A stretch of 64,000 nt of DNA from an uncultured Dorea sp. (lineage in GTDB: Bacteria > Bacillota > Clostridia > Lachnospirales > Lachnospiraceae). Both the position numbers and the translations under genes were made by a program. The stretch covers positions 1 through 64,000 of the forward strand of contig CAJUTH010000017.1 in assembly GCA_910589275.1 (NCBI GenBank). The letters are read 5' to 3'. The first letter of the stretch is position 1. Every line of letters starts with the position of its first letter. Shown here in pieces: positions 8,271 through 16,816 of this stretch. Under the pieces are notes generated by a model. That model was not told the origin of the DNA and made no database searches. It saw nothing but the letters and a program-made list of their open reading frames with translations.

Positions 8271-9446
8271 TTATTTGCAAACTTTTTGGAAGAACATAAG
8301 ATATTCATCTCCCATTTTGTTTCCTCTTCTGTTTTGGCCATGTCTAATTGCAGTAGCAATATGCAAGAAACCAGCGTCTTTAGCATATGTTTCTGTCATT
8401 TCATTTAATTCTATCCTTGCACCATGAGCGGTCGGATTTCCGACCATAAGAAACATATATTTATTGGGTTTTAAAACTCGAAAACTTTCAAAAAAATACT
8501 GCTTATAATCACCAGAAAATCTGGAAACCACCTGTGTCGAATGTCTTCTTCCTCCAGTCAATTCGCCATCGAGAGCTTTACAATCAAATCCTAACCATGT
8601 AAGGCTGAGCGACCCATATTCTGCATAAGGTACAGCGGCTATATAAGGCGGATGCGAAATAATAGCATCTACGCTTTCGGAATCTATCGAAAGAGCTAGA
8701 TTATTTTGCATTATAATACCTGCCCTACAAGACTTGTTCTCCATCTTATACGATAATGCCTTAACGGCTTCAACAACATTATTTAGAGATTCAAGAAAAG
8801 GCTTTGCAGGAAGCGGTTTTTTCTTTGCATTTTTGTCATACATCACATTAGGATATTTGCTACTCGCATTACTCGATTTACGCAAAATATCGCTAAACGC
8901 CACCAATGCAATATTTTTTGCCTTCTCGTTCTCTATAATTTCTATGCAGCTATAGATTTGAACTAATTGTTTCAGCACATCGGTCTGATACCACTTGCAA
9001 TGCCATTCATCAACTATACGCCAATTATTTTTTTCTATTTGTTCATTTATCTTATCCTCGTCAAAAGGCTGAGACATTAAAGATAATTGACCACCAGAGG
9101 CTAAATAATTAACAAATGGAAGCAATTCGCTGTATATTTCAACAATGTCGTCTGACGAAACGATTGTTGTTTTTACTCTGCTAATCAATACGGCTAACGG
9201 ATTTAGATCAATGCCCACCGAATTTCGGCCGCGCAGCATCGCCTCAAGTAAAGTGGTGCCAGACCCCATGTAGGAATCCAGAATTAAATCATTAGGCTCT
9301 GTCAGCAGATCAATGGCTTTGCCCGCTATTTGCGGAATGAACTTGCCAGAATAGCGATGTATGTTATGAGTGAGATACTGAGTATTGGCCTCCGTAAATT
9401 CCCAATTGTACTTCTGTATTACTGTACACAATTCTTCATTTGTCAT
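8271..9446 (-). CDS. DNA methyltransferase (N4-cytosine/N6-adenine type), second modification enzyme of the RM operon
   Basis: A 391-residue class I SAM-dependent amino-methyltransferase. The SAM-binding motif I is LDSYMGSGTT (residues 56-65), preceded by HRYSGKFIP and followed by GIDLNPLAVLISRVKT. The catalytic motif IV is SHPPY at 264-268, a variant of SPPY/DPPY. Motif I precedes IV with about 200 residues between them, which would hold the target recognition region. The start codon overlaps the end of the PD-(D/E)XK gene by 4 bases (ATGA), implying translational coupling. It is the last gene of a five-gene operon. The recognition site cannot be read from the sequence. Confidence 0.85.
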   Translation of the reverse strand: MTNEELCTVIQKYNWEFTEANTQYLTHNIHRYSGKFIPQIAGKAIDLLTEPNDLILDSYMGSGTTLLEAMLRGRNSVGIDLNPLAVLISRVKTTIVSSDDIVEIYSELLPFVNYLASGGQLSLMSQPFDEDKINEQIEKNNWRIVDEWHCKWYQTDVLKQLVQIYSCIEIIENEKAKNIALVAFSDILRKSSNASSKYPNVMYDKNAKKKPLPAKPFLESLNNVVEAVKALSYKMENKSCRAGIIMQNNLALSIDSESVDAIISHPPYIAAVPYAEYGSLSLTWLGFDCKALDGELTGGRRHSTQVVSRFSGDYKQYFFESFRVLKPNKYMFLMVGNPTAHGARIELNEMTETYAKDAGFLHIATAIRHGQNRRGNKMGDEYLMFFQKVCK

Positions 9447-9958
9447 ACTAGTGCCTCAATTTCTGGTAGGTCAAAAAATATTAGCTTTGCATCATTTAGG
9501 GTTTTCACATATATATGCCCAAACCCCGGGTCTCTATATGCTACCTTATATGTAGGATTACCATACGCGAGCGCAGGTACATATATTGCGTTGTTATAAT
9601 CAATATCTGAATATGGCTGCTTTCCTACACTAAATTTTTTAAGTGATGATATTAATCGGCTTCTTTGGTTGCAAACCAGATTATTAAGCTTTTCCTTATC
9701 CTCAATGGAGTAACCCGGTTTTGCTTCGATAATTAATATCACACCATTTTTATATGCAATCAAATCTGGAATAAGTTCACCAGCACTATGTCTTCTTGGG
9801 TCTGGACTGTTATCACGCGCCACCATTGGATCCGAAATGCTGAGAACATTCAACTCATCATCCGAACCATTAGGATATTCACCTGCAATAAGAAGCCAGC
9901 CACGATTTTTTAAATATTCACGCATAGCAACATGAACAAAACTTTCTGTTATTCGCAT
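9443..9958 (-). CDS. PD-(D/E)XK restriction endonuclease candidate
   Basis: A 171-residue protein with a textbook nuclease core: GELIPDLIAYKNGVILIIEA then K, giving PD at residues 64-65 and E78-A79-K80. A further conserved-looking Glu is at 61. After the core comes a predicted helix (IEDKEKLNNLVCNQRSRL), as in many type II enzymes. It overlaps the upstream HTH-methyltransferase gene by 10 bases and the downstream methyltransferase gene by 4 bases. This packing between two methyltransferases is the main reason to call it the cognate endonuclease. It is small for a type II enzyme with its own recognition domain, so it may work with the 323-residue protein upstream; that is inference. Confidence 0.7.
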   Translation of the reverse strand: MRITESFVHVAMREYLKNRGWLLIAGEYPNGSDDELNVLSISDPMVARDNSPDPRRHSAGELIPDLIAYKNGVILIIEAKPGYSIEDKEKLNNLVCNQRSRLISSLKKFSVGKQPYSDIDYNNAIYVPALAYGNPTYKVAYRDPGFGHIYVKTLNDAKLIFFDLPEIEALV

Positions 9959-11697
9959 TCCTTCACCTTCTGAAACAGTAACACATACTCATTCTCTATT
10001 ATTCTATCTTGCCAAGGCACCTGTGAATTACTGTTGTTAGTTTTTAATTTGTGGGCTATTGAATCTTTTAATTCAAAGCCGAAACTACCAAATATTTCAT
10101 TGATAATTTTATCAGTAGGAATTATTGAATCCCTTATCTTCTTGTTTCCAATGATAAATGCAACATTTCCGTTCTTCTTGAGCCATACAGAGAACTTTTC
10201 GATAACTCCGTACATGTCTTCAAAGAACTTCATCATCATTATTATCCTTTTTTGATCTAATAGTTTATCCGTATCCGATAGTAGTTTGTTGAAATAGCTA
10301 TCATATGTTGTACTAACGTTCTTCACCTTGAATTTGTTAACGTCTGGAACCTTATCATCTAAATATTCTGAACCAATAATGCCTTCTCCAAAATTGTATG
10401 GATCAACTCCAAGAATGGATTCTAAAGCTCTAAACGACAGCAAATGAGTTCTCAAATAGCTTAAGGACTCAACACCATATGGAGGCGAGGTAATAATATA
10501 AGAGATGGAGCCACGTTCTATTTCCGTTGTTAACACGCTATTTTCAATAATCTCTACATCGGATGCAGGCCCAAGTGTGTTTTTGCAAGCATCAAACGTA
10601 GCCGTAATTCTAGATGACATTTTTCGAATTTGGCCTTTTACCAACTTTAGCACATCAACATTTTCACGCGGTGTCTTTCTGTACTCGGCTCTTACAACAT
10701 CCACATCTACATTTCCTATACTTCTCATTTTCGATGAAAGAGCAATGGTAAGAAAATCCTTAACGTATCCGTTTTTTGTCAATATAAACTCAACTATGAT
10801 AGATGTCCCTAAAAGTGCGTGCTTACTAAACCATCGTTCAATATTTGGAAAACGATTCACTGAATTTCCCGGCCGGTTAAGAATTTCATCATAATTAAAA
10901 TCTTCTATAGACTTCGTACCAAGAAAGGCATTCCACCTATCAGCATAAAATTCGTCCAGTTCTGACAATAAATCCACCACAGGAAACCCATTTTCCGGAA
11001 ACTGACTTTTTACGCGGCTCATTATTGCTGATAAAGGTGAAATTTCTATGCCTTTTGCTTTGACACCAAGCATTCTTGCTTCAACCAAAGTTGTACCACT
11101 GCCGCAAAATGGGTCGAGCACAATGTCTTCTGAAGTTGCACCAAAAGAGTTTATTAATGCACGTATTAGATGAGATGGAAACCTTCCAACGTAGCGATGA
11201 AATCCATGAGTACCATAATCCGATGACCAACTTTTAGCATTTCGGTTAGGATGCTCCATTTTATATTGAGATGTTTCTATGCCATCTACAGAGCGTAGCA
11301 TTGACAAACGAGAGAAATACAACTCTCTAGACAAATCTATTTCTACCTCTTGTTGTAACTCAATAAGTTTTTTGTAAAAATCAAGTTGGTCAGTTGGTCC
11401 ATTAATAACATAAGGGGGCCATTCCGCGCGATAACTGTTACCATCAAAAACAAAAGTTGTTATATAGGCTTCATCCGGTACAGAATCTTCTTTAATATTT
11501 ATCCGGCTACATTGCTTTAACAATTCTTCCTCATTTAATTGCATTGTAGCTTTTATTTTTTCTTTTGCCATTGGCGAAGGAGACGAGTCCCCAGTTTCCC
11601 ATCTTCTTAGTGAAGCAACGGAAACGCCAAGAAAGGCCGCAAACTTAATCTGAGAAAGCCCGGATTTTGTCCGTAGAGCTTTTATTGTATCTTTCAT
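9949..11697 (-). CDS. DNA methyltransferase with N-terminal XRE helix-turn-helix domain
   Basis: A 582-residue fusion. Residues 1-60 form an XRE HTH (ALRTKSGLSQIKFAAFLGVS, then LRRWETGDSSPSP). A linker follows, then a methyltransferase with HRYVGRFPSHLI, motif I LDPFCGSGTT (about 194-203) and motif IV TSPPYGVESLSYLRTH (about 403). The ATG at 11697 is chosen because GGAGA lies 7 bases upstream and the HTH begins there; a start 10 codons earlier lacks a site. It has its own promoter (11732-11760). HTH-methyltransferase fusions are known to repress their own operons in some type II systems, which would fit. It shares the HRY.G.F..(10-20).LD...GSGTT layout with the 8271-9446 enzyme. Confidence 0.85.
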   Translation of the reverse strand: MKDTIKALRTKSGLSQIKFAAFLGVSVASLRRWETGDSSPSPMAKEKIKATMQLNEEELLKQCSRINIKEDSVPDEAYITTFVFDGNSYRAEWPPYVINGPTDQLDFYKKLIELQQEVEIDLSRELYFSRLSMLRSVDGIETSQYKMEHPNRNAKSWSSDYGTHGFHRYVGRFPSHLIRALINSFGATSEDIVLDPFCGSGTTLVEARMLGVKAKGIEISPLSAIMSRVKSQFPENGFPVVDLLSELDEFYADRWNAFLGTKSIEDFNYDEILNRPGNSVNRFPNIERWFSKHALLGTSIIVEFILTKNGYVKDFLTIALSSKMRSIGNVDVDVVRAEYRKTPRENVDVLKLVKGQIRKMSSRITATFDACKNTLGPASDVEIIENSVLTTEIERGSISYIITSPPYGVESLSYLRTHLLSFRALESILGVDPYNFGEGIIGSEYLDDKVPDVNKFKVKNVSTTYDSYFNKLLSDTDKLLDQKRIIMMMKFFEDMYGVIEKFSVWLKKNGNVAFIIGNKKIRDSIIPTDKIINEIFGSFGFELKDSIAHKLKTNNSNSQVPWQDRIIENEYVLLFQKVKECE

Positions 11698-11731
11698 AAA
11701 CAAATCTCCTATGACATTGTATTGCACTCAT

Positions 11732-11760
11732 ATGATAGCATAGCAATGCCATAAATTCAA
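11732..11760 (-). promoter_or_regulatory. Predicted promoter of the HTH-methyltransferase gene
   Basis: On the minus strand, -35 TTGAAT (11755-11760) and -10 TATCAT (11732-11737) are 17 bases apart, in the 90-base gap upstream of the gene. An internal promoter here would allow methyltransferase expression independent of the first two genes of the operon. Confidence 0.5.
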
Positions 11761-11787
11761 GTGGCCAAAGTTAACTTTTGAGAAATT

Positions 11788-12759
11788 CTAAAGTTCTTTG
11801 TTCATTACCAGTTGGTCTTCAAATAAAATGGCATAACTGAATTCCTTATACATCCTATAAGTTTTAGTTGTTTTTCTTAGAGCACGCCATTCATCGTACT
11901 GTATGTTTGGAAAATGCAATATTTGTACAACGCCATTCCCGCCATACAAATAATGGTATAGTGCCGCCATGCCAACATAAGGATCTGCACGGATATATGT
12001 CATACCAACGTGATACAACTCTATGCATCGGATACTGTTATCATAATAAGGAAGAATACAGTATGTTCTCTCAAATTGAGAAATTGGCATAATCTCAACA
12101 GAAGCTGGCGGGTTGTTGTATTGCTCTGGATTTTGTACCGCATTTTCCGCAAACACTTTTTGTTCGCTATATTGTTCTTCTTGAAAAGAAGAATTCTTTA
12201 TATATTCTGTCAATCCAATATTTCCATATATGTTATAGTAATCCATGAAAAGTTCAAGATATTCTACCAGCCTCTTATCCTTGAAAGGTGTTTTTAATAC
12301 TTCACAGTATTGATCCACCGGCCAATTGATTGTAGTTACCGCCGTATTGTAATAATCCGCCATATTTTTCAGTGAGTAAAAAAGCCTAAGATTCATATAT
12401 CGTGGGCCAGCTGTAGCACCACCATGCTTATATGCCATGTATGGTCCAAAATAAACTACTGGAATTCGTTCTTTTGCAGCTGCAACCAGTCTTCCAAATC
12501 GTTGACCAACATTATGTCCACTCGGAACTTCTACTGTTCTTTCAAGCACAAAGATTACGTTCCCGTTATCCTTAAGAATAATATCTGGCCTATCATATTG
12601 AAGGACGCGCTCTATACCAAATGCCCGCTGGTCCTTTGGAGAATTAGGTATGGCAACTAATTCCGCATCCGAAAAGCAGCTGTTTAAGCGCTTAAACCAC
12701 AGTCCCTCTTGAAGTGAATCGCAGAAAATCTCATAAGAATGTCCTTTTGAAATAGCCAT
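11788..12759 (-). CDS. Nuclease-like protein of the RM operon, unknown family
   Basis: I do not recognise this 323-residue protein by family. Residues 57-75 read RPDIILKDNGNVIFVLERT, which fits a degenerate PD-(D/E)XK core (P58-D59, E73, with Thr in place of the usual Lys). It is followed by EVPSGHNVGQRFGRLVAA, with a Gln/Arg helix as in some restriction enzymes. The N-terminal KGHSYEIFCDSLQEGLWFK and a C-terminal half rich in aromatic residues look conserved. AGGAGG lies 8 bases before the ATG. It stands between the XRE regulator gene and the HTH-methyltransferase gene, so a second endonuclease subunit or specificity partner is plausible but unproven. Confidence 0.6.
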   Translation of the reverse strand: MAISKGHSYEIFCDSLQEGLWFKRLNSCFSDAELVAIPNSPKDQRAFGIERVLQYDRPDIILKDNGNVIFVLERTVEVPSGHNVGQRFGRLVAAAKERIPVVYFGPYMAYKHGGATAGPRYMNLRLFYSLKNMADYYNTAVTTINWPVDQYCEVLKTPFKDKRLVEYLELFMDYYNIYGNIGLTEYIKNSSFQEEQYSEQKVFAENAVQNPEQYNNPPASVEIMPISQFERTYCILPYYDNSIRCIELYHVGMTYIRADPYVGMAALYHYLYGGNGVVQILHFPNIQYDEWRALRKTTKTYRMYKEFSYAILFEDQLVMNKEL

Positions 12760-12782
12760 AAAACCATCCTCCTATATAAATT

Positions 12783-12989
12783 TTATAGTCCTTCGAATAG
12801 TTCGCTGAGGGATACACCAAGACCATCAGCTATTTTCTTGATATTACAAATGGCGATGTTTCTCTTACCAGCCTCAACTGAAGCAAAGTAAGTTCTGTCC
12901 ATACCTATCTTCAGTGCAAATTTTTCTTGGCTGAGCCCGGTTTGTGTACGGAGCTCCCGGATTCTTTTGCCTAAACTAACAGTAATCAT
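12783..12989 (-). CDS. XRE-family regulator, restriction-modification controller type
   Basis: A 68-residue single-domain helix-turn-helix protein: LGKRIRELRTQTGLSQEKFA, then MDRTYFASVEAGKRNIAICN and KKIADGLGVSLSELFEGL. The pattern 'DRTY.S..E.GKRN' is typical of small XRE proteins found with type II restriction systems (C proteins). The ATG at 12989 has GGAGG 9 bases upstream; the same frame is open for 71 more codons but that part looks non-coding. It leads the operon, 23 bases before the nuclease-like gene, with a promoter at 13013-13041. Its likely job is to time endonuclease expression. Confidence 0.8.
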   Translation of the reverse strand: MITVSLGKRIRELRTQTGLSQEKFALKIGMDRTYFASVEAGKRNIAICNIKKIADGLGVSLSELFEGL

Positions 12990-13012
12990 ATAGATACACC
13001 TCCATTTTAAAC

Positions 13013-13041
13013 ATTGTATAAGTAGACGGTTTTTAAAGCAA
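13013..13041 (-). promoter_or_regulatory. Predicted promoter of the restriction-modification operon
   Basis: Minus strand: TTGCTT (13036-13041), 17 bases, TACAAT (13013-13018), placing the transcript start about 15-20 bases before the regulator ATG. TATAGTCCG lies just upstream and CCGTCTA between the boxes; they could form an operator but are not a perfect palindrome. Confidence 0.5.
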
Positions 13042-13482
13042 CGGACTATAAGCAACAGAAACTCATCTTTCAGGTTACAGAGTAATACATGTACTGAAGG
13101 AAGTCCCGTTATGAGCAAAAATTGTACAAAGGAAAATGCTAAGCTATGAAAGCCGTTTGGATTCTGGATAGTAGGGAATTTGCACATAAAAATAAAAAAC
13201 ACCTTTACGGCTTACTGCAAATATGTTCAATAAACCTATTTCAAATTTGTAATTTGTCCCAAAGTAAATTGCATTATAGTAGATACTTGCCAAGGATTAT
13301 TCACGCTTGACAGTAATCACAGTGCTATCAAAGGAAGATATAGTTTATACATTTTCTTACTGATTAGCAAATCGCATCATCACAATATCTCTGCCTTGAC
13401 CTTTTTTATAAATAATAACCATATCCGCCAAAGGATATCTCTACTTACTTTGTTAAATGAAAAGTTCTGTCACATCAAAGCT

Positions 13483-13596
13483 CTATCCAAAAATGGTGTA
13501 GTAAGCACCGCATTGAGCTGTACAATCATTGGTTTTACGGGCTTTTCCAAGATTTTTCAAGATACTGCCGTGGCAGATGAAAAGAATCTTAATTAT
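13483..13596 (-). pseudogene. Decayed start of a second LMW phosphatase gene fused to element-end sequence
   Basis: After AGGAGG at about 13607-13612 the minus strand reads IIKILFICHGSIL, then KNLGKARKTNDCTAQCGAYY and a stop at 13483. The first 12 residues match the start of LMW phosphatases (compare MIKILFVCHGNV at 7128), but the ATG has become ATA and the homology breaks inside the active-site loop. The remainder is unrelated to phosphatases. The rest of 12990-13773 holds only the RM promoter, AT-rich non-coding sequence and the inverted repeat at 13718-13754. Confidence 0.5.
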
Positions 13597-13717
13597 AACA
13601 AAAATTCCTCCTAAAATGCGTTGATTTGCTTATGTTTGGCACGCTTTGCAAGGTTTAATGTAAATTTAAACCAACCTAAAAATGGCCAGTACCTTTCACA
13701 CTGGCGAAAATACCTCT

Positions 13718-13754
13718 GCTGTACGACGGCTTTTTTCCTTTGCCGTCGTACAGC
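13718..13754 (-). terminator. 13-bp perfect inverted repeat, probable terminator of the ABC exporter operon
   Basis: GCTGTACGACGGC and its exact complement are separated by 11 bases (TTTTTTCCTTT), 20 bases after the last exporter gene. The minus-strand tail after the stem (AGAGGTATTTT) is only weakly T-rich, so termination is likely but not certain. Confidence 0.5.
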
Positions 13755-13773
13755 AAGTTGTAATTTTATATTT

Positions 13774-14781
13774 TTATTTGTTTTTCTTCTTCCATTTAGC
13801 GATTGTTAAATAAAGCAAAAACCAAACAAGACAATGCGCCATAAGAATAAGTATATCCTTTGTAATTATTTGCTCCGTGCCGCTTGCTAAACTCATAATG
13901 CCCTCAAAAGTTGCATTGGACGGAATAAGATTGCAGAATATCAAAGCGAAACCGTCTGCTCCCAGCAAATAGGATAGTAATGGTACGGCAATAAATATTA
14001 TCAGCACTACCTTGATATAAACAACTCCAACCATAAGGTTTTCCGCAAATTCTCCTATAAATAACCCGATCAATGCAGCTACAAATGCCGAAAGAATAAT
14101 CAGTGCCAACATAAAAAGCGCACTTTGGAATGATAATCGGAAACATATACAGGCTGTGACGATAGCGGACAGACCTCCGCAGACAAAGCCAACAAAAATT
14201 TTTTGAATGATATATTGGCTATGTGTCATTGGTAATATTTCATTAACCAGTGCAACGCCGCTTTCCTTTTCTTCTATGATGTTCATTGCATTAAAAGTAC
14301 ATCCCATAAACATTGCAACAATCAGCGTTGCAGCAATAAATATGTTTTGAAATCCCTCCATAGGGTCGGGACGCTCTAAAATTGTAACCCTTATTTCCTC
14401 TGCGTTTTCATAATCTCTGTATAATGCAGGAAGTGTATCTGCTGTTTGCCGCCATATATCCATTTCATCACCGGACAGCATCGTTTTAATACCATTGCTG
14501 TCAGCTTCTACACCGATAAAGTTTGTAGAGGGATCATTGACAGCATCAATCAAATCCTCCTGCGTTTTATATTCGGTTACAGCCCCATACCGTTCTAACC
14601 ATGAGATTGCTCCGGCAGACAAATTGTCCTGTATTACACCAAAGTGAAATTCACTTAGCGTGGAAAAATCAATAGCTCCGATAAAATTTAGGATAAAAGC
14701 AACTATCAGTGGCAAAAGAAAAGACATGATACAAAACTTATCTTTCCGAACACTTTTTAGTTGGTAAATCAATCCTCCCAT
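13774..14781 (-). CDS. ABC-2 type transporter permease (second permease of the exporter)
   Basis: A 335-codon membrane protein with one N-terminal membrane segment (about 17-37), a long extracytoplasmic domain, and about five segments in the C-terminal half (AATLIVAMFMGCTFNAMNII onwards). This is the ABC-2 permease layout of drug and peptide exporters, and the phrase NIIEEKESGVALVNEILP is typical. The ATG at 14781 with GGAGGG upstream starts two bases after the stop of the first permease, so the two are coupled. Earlier in-frame starts would overlap that gene. The cargo is unknown; an antimicrobial peptide or drug is likely from the context. Confidence 0.85.
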   Translation of the reverse strand: MGGLIYQLKSVRKDKFCIMSFLLPLIVAFILNFIGAIDFSTLSEFHFGVIQDNLSAGAISWLERYGAVTEYKTQEDLIDAVNDPSTNFIGVEADSNGIKTMLSGDEMDIWRQTADTLPALYRDYENAEEIRVTILERPDPMEGFQNIFIAATLIVAMFMGCTFNAMNIIEEKESGVALVNEILPMTHSQYIIQKIFVGFVCGGLSAIVTACICFRLSFQSALFMLALIILSAFVAALIGLFIGEFAENLMVGVVYIKVVLIIFIAVPLLSYLLGADGFALIFCNLIPSNATFEGIMSLASGTEQIITKDILILMAHCLVWFLLYLTIAKWKKKNK

Positions 14782-14783
14782 TG

Positions 14784-15779
14784 TCAGCCCTCCTTTCCCA
14801 TTTCTTTCCGAAACGCGATTTGAATCATTATAAATAGGACGGCAATTCCACAAGCAAAGCAAATGTAATAAACAGGGTCAGTTACAGGTGTTCCAAAATA
14901 AGCATTTTTTAATCCCATATAAATTTGATAAAACGGATGCCAGCCTATCCATGCCATTTTTATAGAGGTATTCGCTGCCAAAAATACGGGTGTGGCTGCA
15001 AAAATAGCAATTACCAAATAAGCAAGTGAAAATTGTTTGAAATCATTCAGCAGCATCGTACACCCAAAACCCACCAATGCCATAATAAGGGACAAGATCG
15101 CAGTCTGTACTAATACGGCGGGTAAAATATGGATTGTATCAGCAACTCCTATGTTGAATACCGTCATTAATGCGGCAAATATTAAATCCGCAAATAAAAA
15201 AATAATAATCTTCGATAAAATAAACAGACTCTTTTTCAAGGGAAGAATGGCATGAACGCGAATAACTCCCATTTGCTTTTCTTTGAACAAAGCAGAAGCA
15301 ATCCCTAAAAATCCAACAGCAACAATCTCAATAAATAGCAATTCACAGGTTATTTCTTTCCGCTGTTTTAATTCGGGTGTATTTACCCCTACTGTTTTAG
15401 CTGTATATCCGTTATCCGGGTACAAGAGTGAGCGTGCATAGTCAGCACGGTGCCTGTCAACCTTTTCACTCCCAAAATAAAGAATGATATTGGGCGTGCC
15501 GGAACTGGCATCTATCCCTATGCCGGTTGTATCTGTAGCAAGAACTTGATCTAATTCCTCCAATGATATTACAGGATAAATCAAGTCAGACGCTTGCGGC
15601 TGCGTACCTTGTGGATCATACAAATATACATGGTACAATTCAGCTTTCATAAACTTTATATAACCGAAGTTAATAAACAATGTGTAAAGGAGAAGAGAAC
15701 CAGCCGCAAGCAAAAAAAATTTTCCGGCTATCATCATTTGACAGTCTTTTTTGAATAGAGAAATAAAATTTTTCCACAT
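14784..15779 (-). CDS. ABC-2 type transporter permease (first permease of the exporter)
   Basis: A 331-residue permease with an N-terminal membrane segment (about 16-36), a periplasm-facing domain of roughly 130 residues, and five more hydrophobic segments. FKEKQMGVIRVHAILPLKKS is the cytoplasmic loop typical of the ABC-2 family. Its start overlaps the ATPase stop by one base (TAATG). With the neighbouring permease it would form the membrane heterodimer of the exporter. Confidence 0.85.
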   Translation of the reverse strand: MWKNFISLFKKDCQMMIAGKFFLLAAGSLLLYTLFINFGYIKFMKAELYHVYLYDPQGTQPQASDLIYPVISLEELDQVLATDTTGIGIDASSGTPNIILYFGSEKVDRHRADYARSLLYPDNGYTAKTVGVNTPELKQRKEITCELLFIEIVAVGFLGIASALFKEKQMGVIRVHAILPLKKSLFILSKIIIFLFADLIFAALMTVFNIGVADTIHILPAVLVQTAILSLIMALVGFGCTMLLNDFKQFSLAYLVIAIFAATPVFLAANTSIKMAWIGWHPFYQIYMGLKNAYFGTPVTDPVYYICFACGIAVLFIMIQIAFRKEMGKEG

Positions 15780-16627
15780 TAAGACAGCCCCCTCCCTGTA
15801 TATTGAATAAACATATCCTCTAAAGTCGGTTCTTCCGAATGAATGCTGATAATCTCATCATGGGGAAATGGAATACCGGCTTCTAATTCCGGGGCTTCAA
15901 TTGTTTTTTCTTCCCGTTTATCTTGATACAGGTAGCAGATTTTAACCCGCCTCCTGCTGTTTTTCTCTTTCAGTTTTTTCGGTGTGTCTAATGCTGCAAT
16001 ATTCCCATTTGTAACAAAAGCTACCCTGTCACATAACAAATCGGCATCCAGCATGTTATGTGTGGTTAAAAATACTGTAGTACCTTTCCGTCGTTCTTCC
16101 TCTATAATCTTGCGGAACAAAACTGCGCCGGACGGATCAAGTCCGCTGGTCGGTTCATCCAAAAATAACAGTTTAGGATTGCTTATAAGCACTCTTGCCA
16201 TACTTACACGCTGCCGCATACCTTTCGAGTAAGAAGAAACTGGTTTTCTAAGGAAATCACGCTTAAATTCCAACACTTCCAGTAATTCTTCAATATCCCG
16301 TAATTGCTCTGTGGGATAAAATGAGGAAAAATATTTGAGGTTATCAACAGCATTCAAATTTGAATAGAGATAGGGAAATTCAAATAAAACACCTGTTTTT
16401 TGAAAAAAGTCCTGTGTATGCGCTGTAGCAATATCTTTTCCAAATAGTGATACTTTACCGCCGTGTCCTTTCAAAATCCCTGTAAGGATTTTTTGCGTTG
16501 TGGATTTGCCAGAACCATTGGGTCCTAAAAATCCAAAAATTTCACCGTCCTCTACTGTAAAATCCAAGCCGTGCAGGACTTGCTTATCCTTTCCATAAGA
16601 GAAAGTCAGATTTTTAACTTCAATCAT
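15779..16627 (-). CDS. ABC transporter ATP-binding protein
   Basis: A 282-residue nucleotide-binding subunit. Walker A is GPNGSGKST (about 35-43), the signature is YSKGMRQRVSMARVL, and Walker B is LLFLDEPTSGLDP, followed by a switch His in LTTHNMLDAD. The C-terminal 60 residues (IEAPELEAGIPFPHDEIISI) form the small extension seen in bacitracin/lantibiotic-type exporters. The start codon overlaps the stop of the 51-residue membrane protein (ATGA). Confidence 0.92.
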   Translation of the reverse strand: MIEVKNLTFSYGKDKQVLHGLDFTVEDGEIFGFLGPNGSGKSTTQKILTGILKGHGGKVSLFGKDIATAHTQDFFQKTGVLFEFPYLYSNLNAVDNLKYFSSFYPTEQLRDIEELLEVLEFKRDFLRKPVSSYSKGMRQRVSMARVLISNPKLLFLDEPTSGLDPSGAVLFRKIIEEERRKGTTVFLTTHNMLDADLLCDRVAFVTNGNIAALDTPKKLKEKNSRRRVKICYLYQDKREEKTIEAPELEAGIPFPHDEIISIHSEEPTLEDMFIQYTGRGLS

Positions 16628-16779
16628 TCATCATCCCCCCATTTTCCCTGCCTGCTATTTTTCTTTTCCTGTAGGCGCTTGTTCCACCATTTCATAAACT
16701 TGATTTTGAAAGGGATAACGATTATCACCACTACCACAATCAACAGCCACCAATACCATTCCAAATCTAAAAATGTCAT
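16624..16779 (-). CDS. Small 51-residue membrane protein, leader gene of the ABC exporter operon
   Basis: The frame begins MTFLDLEWYWWLLIVVVVII and continues as a hydrophobic helix to about residue 23, then a basic tail (FKIKFMKWWNKRLQEKKNS) ending GKWGDDE. AAAGGAGG lies 8 bases before the ATG, and its stop overlaps the ATPase start (ATGA), so it is clearly translated with the exporter. It begins right after the repeat-controlled promoter. It could be a sensor accessory, a transporter subunit or an immunity peptide; no family was recognised. Confidence 0.8.
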   Translation of the reverse strand: MTFLDLEWYWWLLIVVVVIIVIPFKIKFMKWWNKRLQEKKNSRQGKWGDDE

Positions 16780-16816
16780 AAATAGTCCTCCTTTGTTTTG
16801 GGTTTCTTGTTCTTTG

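Noticed and set aside
12990..13202. N-terminal extension of 71 codons on the XRE regulator
   Set aside because: Hydrophobic, Cys- and Phe-rich sequence unlike a regulator; it contains the predicted promoter, and GGAGG precedes the internal ATG.
13396..13809. Two short plus-strand open frames between the RM operon and exporter
   Set aside because: They run across the decayed phosphatase start and a terminator-like inverted repeat, without ribosome binding sites or recognisable sequence.
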